DNA of 40,414 nt from Hyphomicrobiales bacterium (GTDB taxonomy: Bacteria > Pseudomonadota > Alphaproteobacteria > Rhizobiales > Rhizobiaceae), in assembly GCA_900469615.1 (NCBI GenBank), contig UBYA01000005.1:51371-91784 (forward strand). Reading direction: 5' to 3'. Positions 23,974-33,479 of the stretch are shown here, piece after piece; position 1 is the stretch's first letter; each line of letters starts with the position of its first letter. The position numbers were made by a program, and so were the translations under genes. The notes under the pieces were generated by a model that worked only from the letters and a program-made list of their open reading frames with translations, did not search any database and was not told where the DNA came from.

Positions 23974-24765
23974 CTATGGAAGCTTTGCCCGCTCGGCCCC
24001 ACCGAGAGACTTCACCACGGCGCGAACGGCTGCCGCATCGCTGGCCGCCGGCCTGTATTCCAGGCCCACCCTGCCGCGATAGCCATGGGCGAACAGCCAA
24101 TCCAGCCGCTCCGCCAGATCGATATGGCCGGTGCCGGGATCGTTGCGGCCGGGATGATCGGCGACATGAAGATGCACGATGCGGTCGATGCGATCACCGA
24201 CGACCTCGCGCGTATCCTCGCCCATGACGGCGGAATGATAGAGATCGTAGACGATGCCGATTTCCGCGCGGCCGACTTCGTCGACGATATCCAGGCCCTC
24301 GGCCGTCGACGACAGATAATAGCCGACATGGTCGATCTTCGTATTCAGCGGCTCAAGACCGAGCCGAACACCGGACCCCTGCAGAATATCGGCGCCGGCG
24401 CTGAGGGCGCCGACGAGGGCGGCCCGCTGGTCGGCACGCGAAAACTCCGGCAGATCGTCGCCGGCCTGCGCGATCAGGACCTGGGCGCCGAGGCGTTGCG
24501 CCACGGCGACGGACTTGCGCAAACCGTCCAGCCAGGCCTCCTTGTTCGCCGGATTCGTCAGCGCGATCATCGGCTCCGCCACCAGGCCGGAAACCGCGAT
24601 GCCGGTCTCGGCAACCGCGGCGGCGATGGCATCGACATCCTTGTTCGTCCAACGCCAGAACTCGATCGCATCGAGCCCCGCCTCATGCGCCAGCCGCACG
24701 CGATCCGCAAAGGCGTCGCCATCGCGCGCAAACAACCACTCGATACAAGCCGAAAATTGCCGCAT
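23974..24765 (-). CDS. Hydroxypyruvate isomerase-like TIM-barrel sugar isomerase/epimerase
   Basis: The start is ATG 24765 after a strong GGGAGGAGA, giving 263 residues. It belongs to the AP-endonuclease-2 fold of sugar isomerases. Metal ligands line up with hydroxypyruvate isomerase (Hyi/OtnI): Glu138 in LGLEPLN, Asp174 in IVYDLYH and Glu236 in GLEYRP. The segment VADHPGRNDPGTGHID near 201-216 is the Hyi-group hallmark. The usual Gln before it is His200 here, which could alter substrate choice. It follows the AraC gene by 60 bases on the minus strand. It probably isomerises a keto-sugar or keto-acid made by the neighbouring sugar pathway. Confidence 0.82.
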   Translation of the reverse strand: MRQFSACIEWLFARDGDAFADRVRLAHEAGLDAIEFWRWTNKDVDAIAAAVAETGIAVSGLVAEPMIALTNPANKEAWLDGLRKSVAVAQRLGAQVLIAQAGDDLPEFSRADQRAALVGALSAGADILQGSGVRLGLEPLNTKIDHVGYYLSSTAEGLDIVDEVGRAEIGIVYDLYHSAVMGEDTREVVGDRIDRIVHLHVADHPGRNDPGTGHIDLAERLDWLFAHGYRGRVGLEYRPAASDAAAVRAVVKSLGGAERAKLP

Positions 24766-24825
24766 GAAATTCTCCTCCCGCACTTTTCCCAGCAATGCGC
24801 GGGATCGGCGGCGGCCGCAAGAGGG

Positions 24826-25767
24826 TCAGCGCTGAATATGCGGAGGGCGCCTCGCCGATGAATCGATGGCTTCCACGTTCATTGCGGAGAGAACGCGCAT
24901 GTCCCGACGAAAATCGGAAGGCGTCATGCCGGCAATGTGGCGGAAGGACTTGTTGAAGGCGCTGATCGAGCCGAAACCACTGTCCATGGCAACCTGCAGG
25001 ACATTGGCGCCGTCGCGCATCAGCATCGCCTGGGCGCGCGAAAGGCGCAGCAGGCTCACATATTTGGCCAGCGTCATGCCGGTGGACTTCTTGAAGAGGT
25101 TCATGGCGTATTTCGGATGGAGACGCGCCGCCTTGGCGATATCGACCGTATCGATGTCGTGCAGAAAATTGTCGGCGATGAAATCGCACATTCGCGCCAG
25201 ACTGCGCGAGGATTGCGGATGGGCCTGCTCGCTTGCCAGGTTTCCCTGCCGTTCCGGCACCATGCGGTACGGCTCGAAGGCGATGCGCTCCAGGCGCAGG
25301 AGAAGTTCGGCAACGGCATGTTCCGCCCTGGCACCGTCGTCGGACATGACATAACGGTGCCATCGGGCGAAATTCTCGTCATCGGCGGCATCGGTCGCCG
25401 AGCTGATGAGGGCCTGCCCGCGGATGAGGCGCCCGGAAATATCGAGCGGCAGACGCAGGCGGAAGAAATGCACGAGCGGCAGATGCGCGCCCGCATAGAT
25501 CGCGTCGTCGGACAATTCGTCCAGCTGATGCGGCTGTCCGCCCCAGAAAAGGCAGATCTCGCCGGCTCTCAAAGTAAGCTCGTGGTTGCCTATGCGGTAG
25601 TGCACGGTGCCGCGAACGATGTAATTCACCTCCACCTGCGCGTGCCAATGCGGCTTTGCCATCGGCAACGGGTGGTTATGGAACATCTGAAGGACATTCG
25701 GGAGCCCTTCGACGCTGCTCGCGCCCGGCTGATAAATTGCCCGTTGACCTACCTTACTTTTCGCCAA
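24826..25767 (-). CDS. AraC-family transcriptional regulator
   Basis: The 313-residue regulator has an N-terminal cupin sensing domain (HWHAQVEVNYIVRGTVHYRI, about 41-60, then GEICLFWGGQPHQLDE) and a C-terminal double helix-turn-helix (FIADNFLHDIDTVDIAKAAR from about 196; VLQVAMDSGFGSISAFNKSF then TPSDFRRDMR). The start codon appears to be TTG 25767, supported by AAAAGGAA seven bases upstream. The next ATG would cut into the sensor domain. It is divergent from the sugar ABC operon starting at 25860, the expected place for its activator. The ligand is probably the imported sugar. Confidence 0.9.
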   Translation of the reverse strand: MAKSKVGQRAIYQPGASSVEGLPNVLQMFHNHPLPMAKPHWHAQVEVNYIVRGTVHYRIGNHELTLRAGEICLFWGGQPHQLDELSDDAIYAGAHLPLVHFFRLRLPLDISGRLIRGQALISSATDAADDENFARWHRYVMSDDGARAEHAVAELLLRLERIAFEPYRMVPERQGNLASEQAHPQSSRSLARMCDFIADNFLHDIDTVDIAKAARLHPKYAMNLFKKSTGMTLAKYVSLLRLSRAQAMLMRDGANVLQVAMDSGFGSISAFNKSFRHIAGMTPSDFRRDMRVLSAMNVEAIDSSARRPPHIQR

Positions 25768-25859
25768 GTCGATGTTCCTTTTTTAGGAGACAGAAGCGTA
25801 CGGGCAGCTAGTTTAAGCGTGTTCTCTTGAGGACGGCAATTGAAAAGGGAGGATTTTCA

Positions 25860-27134
25860 ATGCGTTTAAAACTTGCTGGAGCGACGGCGCTTGCTGCCTT
25901 GCTCGCTTCCGGTTCCGCTTTCGCGGAACAAACCACCATCACAGTCTGGAGCTGGAACATCGCCGCGTCGGCGCTGAAATCCACGCTCGAGGGATTCAAC
26001 AAGAAATATCCCGATATCAAGGTCGATGTGCAGGACATCGGCAACCCGCAGGTCTTCGATAAAATGCTGGCTGCATGCGCGGCCGGCGGCGACGGTCTGC
26101 CCGACGTCATGTCGATCGAAAACCACAAGGCTTCGATCTTCTGGAACCGCTTTCCGGACTGCCTGACCGACCTGACGAAGCTCGGCTATAATGATGCACT
26201 CAAGAAGCAGTTCCCGGATTTCAAGCGCGCCGAGCTCGAAGTCGGTGACGCCGCCTATGCAATGCCATGGGATTCCGGCCCGGTCACCATGTTCTATCGC
26301 CGCGACATGTATGAAAAGGCAGGCGTCGATCCGGCAACGATCAAGACCTGGGACGATTTCATCGCCGCCGGCAAAAAGATCTCCGCCGCCAATCCCGGCG
26401 TTGTGATGACGCAAGCCGATCTCAACGGCGACAGCGAATGGTTCCGCATGCTCGCCAACGAACAGGGCTGCGGCTACTTCTCGAATGACAGCCAGAGCAT
26501 CACCGTCAACCAGCCCGGCTGCGTCCAGGCGCTGGACAAGGTAAAGGAAATCAAGGACGCCGGCCTGATGACCGCGGCGAACTGGAACGAGAAAATCCAG
26601 GCGAACACGGCAAGCAAGGTGGCATCGCAGCTCTATGGCGGCTGGTACGAAGGCACCGTTCGCTCGACCTCGCCGGATCTCGCGGGCAAATGGGGCGTCT
26701 ATCCGATGCCGAGCATGACGGCCGACGGCCCGCATGCGGCCAATCTCGGCGGCTCGTCGCTGGCGATCTCGAACGGCTCCAAGAACAAGGAAGCCGCCTG
26801 GAAATTCCTCGAGTATACGCTCGGCACCAATGAGGGCCAGGTGACGATGCTGAAGTCCTTCGGGCTTGTGCCGTCGCTGCTGACGGCGGTTCAGGATCCC
26901 TTCGTCAACCAGCCGCAGCCCTATTGGGGCGGGCAAAAGGTCTGGGCCGATATCCTCGCCACCCTGCCGAAAATCCGCCCGAGCCCCGGCACCCAGTATT
27001 TCAGCGACGCCGATGAAATCATAAAGGCCGTACAGACGAAATACCTTGCCGGCGGCTATCCAAACGGCAAGGCCGCGCTCGACGATGCGGCCCAGCAGAT
27101 CGCCTCGGCGACAGGTCTGCCGCTCGCGAAATGA
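25860..27134 (+). CDS. Sugar ABC transporter substrate-binding protein (CUT1)
   Basis: The 424-residue periplasmic protein has a signal peptide of about 22 residues (MRLKLAGATALAALLASGSA). The mature region shows the extracellular solute-binding family 1 pattern: TTITVWSWNIAASALKSTLE, FNKKYPDIKVDVQDIGN, YAMPWDSGPVTMFYRRDMYE, TWDDFIAAGKKI, and GSSLAISNGSKNKEAAWKFL. GGGAGG before ATG 25860 is a strong ribosome site. It is the first gene of a five-gene plus-strand set (binding protein, two permeases, ATPase, oxidoreductase fusion) divergent from AraC. The sugar cannot be named. Confidence 0.93.
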   Translation: MRLKLAGATALAALLASGSAFAEQTTITVWSWNIAASALKSTLEGFNKKYPDIKVDVQDIGNPQVFDKMLAACAAGGDGLPDVMSIENHKASIFWNRFPDCLTDLTKLGYNDALKKQFPDFKRAELEVGDAAYAMPWDSGPVTMFYRRDMYEKAGVDPATIKTWDDFIAAGKKISAANPGVVMTQADLNGDSEWFRMLANEQGCGYFSNDSQSITVNQPGCVQALDKVKEIKDAGLMTAANWNEKIQANTASKVASQLYGGWYEGTVRSTSPDLAGKWGVYPMPSMTADGPHAANLGGSSLAISNGSKNKEAAWKFLEYTLGTNEGQVTMLKSFGLVPSLLTAVQDPFVNQPQPYWGGQKVWADILATLPKIRPSPGTQYFSDADEIIKAVQTKYLAGGYPNGKAALDDAAQQIASATGLPLAK

Positions 27135-27142
27135 GTGACACT

Positions 27143-27203
27143 GCCGGGCGCGCATCCCAAGCCGCGCCCGGCATCCCCGCCGCTCTCAGGGCGGCGGGGA
27201 TGC
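27143..27203 (+). promoter_or_regulatory. Two strong hairpins between binding protein and permease
   Basis: TGCCGGGCGCG (27143-27153) pairs with CGCGCCCGGCA (27164-27174), and CATCCCCGCCGC (27173-27184) pairs with GCGGCGGGGATG (27192-27203). The arms touch by two bases. No T tract follows. Such hairpins after a binding-protein gene usually protect its mRNA 3' end and reduce downstream expression. Confidence 0.75.
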
Positions 27204-27244
27204 GGTCATGAGTCATTTCACCGCGCATAAAGGAGAAGGATTTC

Positions 27245-28105
27245 ATGCGGTTGCGAAACCGGAGCGCCTACGCGTTCCTTGCACCCTATCTTCTGGTGTT
27301 CGCCGCTTTCTGGGTCTGGCCGATCATCGATTCGTTTCTGATCTCGTTCCAGAACACGCGTGTCAATCCATGGGTATTCAACACCTCGATCAACTGGGGG
27401 CGCCTGTTCGGCGACCCGGCCTTCTACAATGCGCTTCAAAACACGCTGATTATCCTGATCGTTCAGGTCCCCGTCATGATCACGCTCGCCACGGTCATGG
27501 CGGTGCTGCTGAACTCGCCGCTGTTGAAGGCGCGTAGCATTTTTCGCTTTGCTTTCTTCGCGCCCGTGGTCGTCGGCGAAGTGGCCTATGCCGCCGTGTT
27601 CCGCCTGATGTTCAACGTCGACTTCGGTATCATCAACAAGCTTCTCGGCACGGTCGGCATCGCACCGGTTTCGTGGTTCGCCGAATCGCATGCAGCCATG
27701 CTGCTCATCATCATCGCCGTCACCTGGCGCTGGGCCGGCTACAACGCCATCATCATCCTTTCCGGGCTGCAATCGATCCCCGAGGATGTCTACGAGGCCG
27801 CAACGCTCGACCGCGTCAGCCGTTTCAAGCAGTTCATCCACATCACCCTGCCGCTCCTGAAGCCGATCATCCTCTTCTGCGTCGTGCTGTCCGTCATCGG
27901 CACCATGCAGCTCTTCACCGAACCATATCTGATCACCAACAGGGGCGGTCCCGGCGGCGGGACGGAGACGCTCGGCCTCCTGCTCTATCGCCAGGCCTTC
28001 CAGTCGACCAACTTCGGCTATGCCTCGGCGATCGCCTACACGATGGCAGCGCTCGCTGTGGTCATCTCTCTTCTCAATCTCTGGGTGGGGCGCGAACCGA
28101 AATGA
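27245..28105 (+). CDS. Sugar ABC transporter permease (MalF-type)
   Basis: The 286-residue CUT1 permease has six membrane helices, beginning RSAYAFLAPYLLVFAAFWVW. The coupling-helix EAA motif is seen as YEAATLDRVSRFKQFIHITL near residues 183-202. The RBS AAAGGAGAAGG before ATG 27245 is strong. Its stop overlaps the next permease start in an ATGA, so the two subunits are translationally coupled and should form the membrane heterodimer. Confidence 0.93.
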   Translation: MRLRNRSAYAFLAPYLLVFAAFWVWPIIDSFLISFQNTRVNPWVFNTSINWGRLFGDPAFYNALQNTLIILIVQVPVMITLATVMAVLLNSPLLKARSIFRFAFFAPVVVGEVAYAAVFRLMFNVDFGIINKLLGTVGIAPVSWFAESHAAMLLIIIAVTWRWAGYNAIIILSGLQSIPEDVYEAATLDRVSRFKQFIHITLPLLKPIILFCVVLSVIGTMQLFTEPYLITNRGGPGGGTETLGLLLYRQAFQSTNFGYASAIAYTMAALAVVISLLNLWVGREPK

Positions 28106-28938
28106 AATCGAAGTCCAAATCCACTCTCATCCGCTCGCTTGCCTTGCACGGCCTGCTGGCACCGCTCGCCATCGTCTGGCTGTTTCCGCTCTGGATGATG
28201 TTCGTCTTCTCGACCATGCCCGACTACGGCATTTTCAGCCCCGGCATCATCCTGACACCGTCGACAGGTTTCCTGGACAACGTCCGGAACCTGCAGGCCG
28301 ATACCAACTTCATCGGCGCCATGACGATCTCCATCGTCGTCGCCGTCGTCTATACCGTCCTGTCGGTGCTGCTGACCTCGATGGCCGGGTGGGCTCTGGC
28401 GCGCTACCAGTTCGCCGGCCGTTCGGGCGTCATCGGCATCATCCTCGGCACGATCACGCTGCCCTATTCTGTCGTCGTCATTCCGCAGTTCATCATGGTG
28501 GCTCGCGATTTCGGGCTGGCCAATTCATGGGTCGCGCTGATCGTCCCGCCGCTTTTCAATTCGCTCGGCGTGCTGTTCATGCGCCAGGCCTTCTCGATGA
28601 TGCCGGGCGAGCTTTTCGACGCGGCCCGCGTCGAGGGCGTCAAGGAATGGCAGATCTTCCTGCGCATCGCCCTGCCGCTGGCGCGGCCGACGATGGCGGC
28701 GCTCGCCATCATCCTGTTCCTGGCTTCCTGGAACAATTACCTCTGGCCGCTGCTCATCAATTCCCGGCCGGGGATGATGACCGCGCCCGTGGCGCTCGGA
28801 ACGCTGATCGGACTCACCAGGGTCTCCTGGGGCGGTATCATGGCCGGCGCCGTGATGCTGACGGCGCCGATCCTCATCGTCTTCGTTCTCCTGCAGCGCC
28901 ATTTCATCGCCGGCATTGCCGCCGGCGCAATCAAATAA
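28102..28938 (+). CDS. Sugar ABC transporter permease (MalG-type)
   Basis: The 278-residue second permease starts within the ATGA overlap at 28102. It has a single cytoplasmic N terminus, six helices and the EAA-type motif FDAARVEGVKEWQIFLRIAL near residues 173-192, followed by the MalG-typical FLASWNNYLWPLL. It pairs with the upstream permease. The ATPase gene starts 16 bases later. Confidence 0.93.
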   Translation: MKSKSKSTLIRSLALHGLLAPLAIVWLFPLWMMFVFSTMPDYGIFSPGIILTPSTGFLDNVRNLQADTNFIGAMTISIVVAVVYTVLSVLLTSMAGWALARYQFAGRSGVIGIILGTITLPYSVVVIPQFIMVARDFGLANSWVALIVPPLFNSLGVLFMRQAFSMMPGELFDAARVEGVKEWQIFLRIALPLARPTMAALAIILFLASWNNYLWPLLINSRPGMMTAPVALGTLIGLTRVSWGGIMAGAVMLTAPILIVFVLLQRHFIAGIAAGAIK

Positions 28939-28954
28939 TTCCGGGAGACCCCGC

Positions 28955-30043
<1,089 letters not shown>

Positions 30044-30098
30044 GCGCTGCCCTTCACCCCTCCCAGGACAGCATGCAGATTTAGGAAAGGACCGTTCC

Positions 30099-32102
30099 AT
30101 GACTACCGACACACCCATCCGCTGGGGCATCATCGGCCCCGGCCGGATCGCGCAGACTTTTGCCGATGGCGTCGCCCATTCCCGCAGCGGCAAGCTGGTG
30201 GCCATCGCCAGCCGCAATCCGGACAAGCCCGGTCTCGGCGACAATTTTCCCGGTGCGCGCATCGTCAACGGCTATGAAGCTTTGCTGGCCGACAAGGAGA
30301 TCGACGCCGTCTATATCGCCACGCCGCATACCGGCCATGCCGAATGGGCGATCAAGGCGATCCGCGCCGGCAAGCATGTGCTGGTCGAAAAGCCGATCGC
30401 GCTTTCAGCCTTCGATGCCGACGCCATCTACCACGAAGCGAAGAAGGCCGGCGTCTTCGCCGGCGAAGCCTTCATGTACCGTGTCCATCCGCAGACGGCG
30501 AAGCTGATCGAACTGGTAAAAAGCGGCACGATCGGCGAATTGCGCATCATCCGCTCATCCTTCGGCTTCAACATGGGCAAGGTAAATCCGGAACATCGGC
30601 TGTTCGCCAATGAAACCGCCGGCGGCGGTATTCTCGATGTCGGCGGCTATCCGGTATCGATGGCGCGACTGATTGCCGGTGCGGTCGACGGCAAGCCGTT
30701 CCTCGATCCCGACAAGGTCTCGGGTGTCGGCCATCTCGGCCAGACGGGCGTCGACGAATGGGCTTCCGCCGTGCTGAAGTTTCCGAACGGCATCGTCGCC
30801 GAAGTCTCATGCTCGATCATGGCGAACCAGGACAACACGCTGCGCATCATCGGCTCGGAGGGCCGCATCGAAGTCGCGGACTTCTGGTTCGCATCCGGCC
30901 ACAAGGGCGGCGTCGGCAAGATCGACGTGATCAAGGGGGGCGAGACCCAGACCATCGAAGTCAAGGAAGACCGCTGGCTTTATTCCTTCGAAGTCGATGC
31001 CGCCGGCGATGCCATCCGCGCCGGCAAGAAGGAGTTCGCCTATCCCGGCATCGGCTGGGCGGATTCGATCGGCAACCTGCGGGTCCTCGATCAGTGGCGT
31101 GCCTCGATCGGCCTCGAATACGAGGTGGAGAAGGCAACCCACCGCACGAAGAACATCGCCGGCGCAACCGTTGCCAAGGGCAACAGCATCCCCAAGCGCA
31201 GCATTCCGGGCATTTCCAAGCCGGCTTCGCTCGTCACGCTCGGCTTCGAGTTCTTCCCGAATTTCGCGGCCGCCTCGCTGACGCTCGACGCCTTCTATGA
31301 AGCAGGCGGCAATGCCTTCGACACGGCCTATGTCTATGGCGGCGGCAAGACGGAGAGCATATTCGGCGATTGGCATACGAGCCGCAACGTGCCGCGCGAG
31401 GAGATCGTGCTGATCGGCAAGGGCGCGCATTCGCCGCTTTGCTACCCGGACATGATCGCCAAGCAGCTCGACCAGTCGCTCAACCGCCTGAAGACCGACT
31501 ATGTCGACATCTACTTCATGCACCGCGACAATACCGACGTTCCCGTCGGCGAATTCGTCGATGCCATGGATGCCGAGGTGAAGGCCGGCCGCATTCGCGG
31601 AATCTTCGGCGGCTCGAACTGGACGCGTGCCCGCTTCGACGAGGCCATCGCCTATGCCGAGAAGAACGGCAAGACGGCACCGGCTGCCCTCTCCAACAAC
31701 TTCTCGCTGGCGGAAATGCTCGACCCGATCTGGGCCGGCTGCATCGCCGCCTCCGACGACGAGTGGAAGGCCTGGCTCAATGCCAAGCAGATCCCGAACT
31801 TCGCCTGGTCGAGCCAGGGACGCGGCTTCTTCACCGACCGCGCCGGCCGCGACAAGCGCGACGATGAGGAATTGGTGCGCGTCTGGTATTCCGACCGCAA
31901 TTTCCGCCGCCGCGACAGGGCGATCGAACTGGCGCAGAAGCTCGGCCGCAGCCCGATCCACATCGCGCTCGCCTATGTCGTCGCCCAGCCCTTCCCTGTG
32001 ATACCGCTGATCGGCCCACGCACGATCGCCGAGCTGGAAGACAGCCTTTCGGCGCTCGACATCAAGTTGACGCCGGAACAGGTGAAGTGGCTCGAAGGCT
32101 GA
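30099..32102 (+). CDS. Fused Gfo/Idh/MocA dehydrogenase and aldo-keto reductase
   Basis: A single 667-residue frame encodes two oxidoreductases. Residues 1-330 are a Gfo/Idh/MocA enzyme: NAD(P)-binding GIIGPGRIA (10-18), ATPHTGHAEWAIKAIRAGKH, catalytic-lysine motif EKP (97-99), then GGGILDVGGYPVSMARLI. After a linker (about 330-375) comes an aldo-keto reductase barrel with its tetrad in place: Asp408 and Tyr413 in FDTAYVYG, Lys441 in IGKGAH, His475 in YFMHRDN. The C-terminal VIPLIGPRTIAELEDSLSAL is the cofactor-binding end. Both parts look intact, with no frameshift or stop. Being last in the transporter operon, it probably performs two redox steps on the imported sugar, such as oxidation to a keto sugar and reduction of a product. 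GGAAAGG precedes the ATG. Confidence 0.9.
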   Translation: MTTDTPIRWGIIGPGRIAQTFADGVAHSRSGKLVAIASRNPDKPGLGDNFPGARIVNGYEALLADKEIDAVYIATPHTGHAEWAIKAIRAGKHVLVEKPIALSAFDADAIYHEAKKAGVFAGEAFMYRVHPQTAKLIELVKSGTIGELRIIRSSFGFNMGKVNPEHRLFANETAGGGILDVGGYPVSMARLIAGAVDGKPFLDPDKVSGVGHLGQTGVDEWASAVLKFPNGIVAEVSCSIMANQDNTLRIIGSEGRIEVADFWFASGHKGGVGKIDVIKGGETQTIEVKEDRWLYSFEVDAAGDAIRAGKKEFAYPGIGWADSIGNLRVLDQWRASIGLEYEVEKATHRTKNIAGATVAKGNSIPKRSIPGISKPASLVTLGFEFFPNFAAASLTLDAFYEAGGNAFDTAYVYGGGKTESIFGDWHTSRNVPREEIVLIGKGAHSPLCYPDMIAKQLDQSLNRLKTDYVDIYFMHRDNTDVPVGEFVDAMDAEVKAGRIRGIFGGSNWTRARFDEAIAYAEKNGKTAPAALSNNFSLAEMLDPIWAGCIAASDDEWKAWLNAKQIPNFAWSSQGRGFFTDRAGRDKRDDEELVRVWYSDRNFRRRDRAIELAQKLGRSPIHIALAYVVAQPFPVIPLIGPRTIAELEDSLSALDIKLTPEQVKWLEG

Positions 32103-32135
32103 GATAAACGCCTTACTTGAAAGGTGACACCGAAA

Positions 32136-32171
32136 CAAAAAGCCCATCCGGGAAACCGGATGGGCTTTTTT
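32136..32171. terminator. Bidirectional rho-independent terminator
   Basis: AGCCCATCCGG (32141-32151), GAAA loop, CCGGATGGGCT (32156-32166), flanked by an A run upstream and a T run downstream. It ends the sugar operon on the plus strand and can work for the convergent methyltransferase gene on the minus strand. Confidence 0.93.
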
Positions 32172-32195
32172 ACATGGGAAGAGATGGTTGCCACG

Positions 32196-32339
32196 CACCT
32201 CCTTCTCCCCTCGGGGAGAAGGAGGTGCCGACAGGCGGATGAGGGGGATTCGCCAAGGGCACAAAAGCCAATTAAATCAGCGCAATTACCCCCCCTCATC
32301 CGGCCCTTCGGGCCACCTTCTCCCGTGGGGGAGAAGGAG
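32196..32339. repeat. Composite palindromic intergenic element
   Basis: CACCTCCTTCTCCCC (32196-32210) pairs perfectly with 32213-32227 over a 2-nt loop. GGATGAGGGGG (32237-32247) pairs with CCCCCTCATCC (32291-32301). CCTTCTCCC (32316-32324) pairs with 32329-32337. The outer arms also pair with each other. The plan is like that of the element at 1-129, but with AGAAGG in place of AGAGGG in the stems, so it is a related subtype. It lies between convergent genes. Confidence 0.8.
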
Positions 32340-32354
32340 TTTAAACATGAGAGG

Positions 32355-32888
<534 letters not shown>

Positions 32889-33140
32889 GCCGATATCCTT
32901 TCCTTGAATTGCGCTCATGGTATCGGGCGGATTGCCTGCGATGAAGCGCTGATGTCCGCATTGGACCTCAAATGACGGCCTGCAACCACCCGAAAAGAGT
33001 TCAACGGCAGCAAAATCCCGGCATTTAGGCTTCATGCGCGCAGGTTCAAGCTGACACGGAATGCATGGTCGCGCTTGGGAAACGAGCTCAAATTGTGTAA
33101 AAACAACTAGAGGCAAATCATCGAGGAGGCAGAGCCCGAT

Positions 33141-33476
33141 ATGACGGTTCGCCCGCCGCGCAATTTCAGTCCATCGCACATGAACGAGACCGGCCTCGGC
33201 GTTCTCGAGTACGAGATGATGTCGGAACGGGCGAGTACGCTCGGCCATCACGGCATGAAGGTCGAGACGGCGCTCGCCGCATTGCAGGAGGGCGAGGCCA
33301 GGGGCAAGCAGGGCGTGGAGCACGAAAGGCTGGTGGACACCGCCGCCGAAGCCGTCTGGGGAATGTTCATCCACCGCGAGATCTGCGGCCTGCGCAATGG
33401 CCGCGACGTCATCCAGCGCTACGGTATCCCGAACAAGGTGCTTGCGCGGCTTGGGGCAAGCCCCCGGCACCCCTGA
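33141..33476 (+). CDS. DUF6665-like small protein
   Basis: A 111-residue, probably all-helical cytoplasmic protein. The order SHMNETGLGVLEYEMMSERA, STLGHHGMKVETALAAL, then LVDTAAEAVWGMFIHREICG, GLRNGRDVIQRYGIPNKVLA matches my memory of rhizobial DUF6665 proteins. The function is unknown. GAGGAGG lies about 11 bases before the ATG. It ends three bases from the convergent ROK gene. The 252 bases between it and the ogt start (32889-33140) show no other gene. Confidence 0.72.
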   Translation: MTVRPPRNFSPSHMNETGLGVLEYEMMSERASTLGHHGMKVETALAALQEGEARGKQGVEHERLVDTAAEAVWGMFIHREICGLRNGRDVIQRYGIPNKVLARLGASPRHP

Positions 33477-33479
33477 ACC

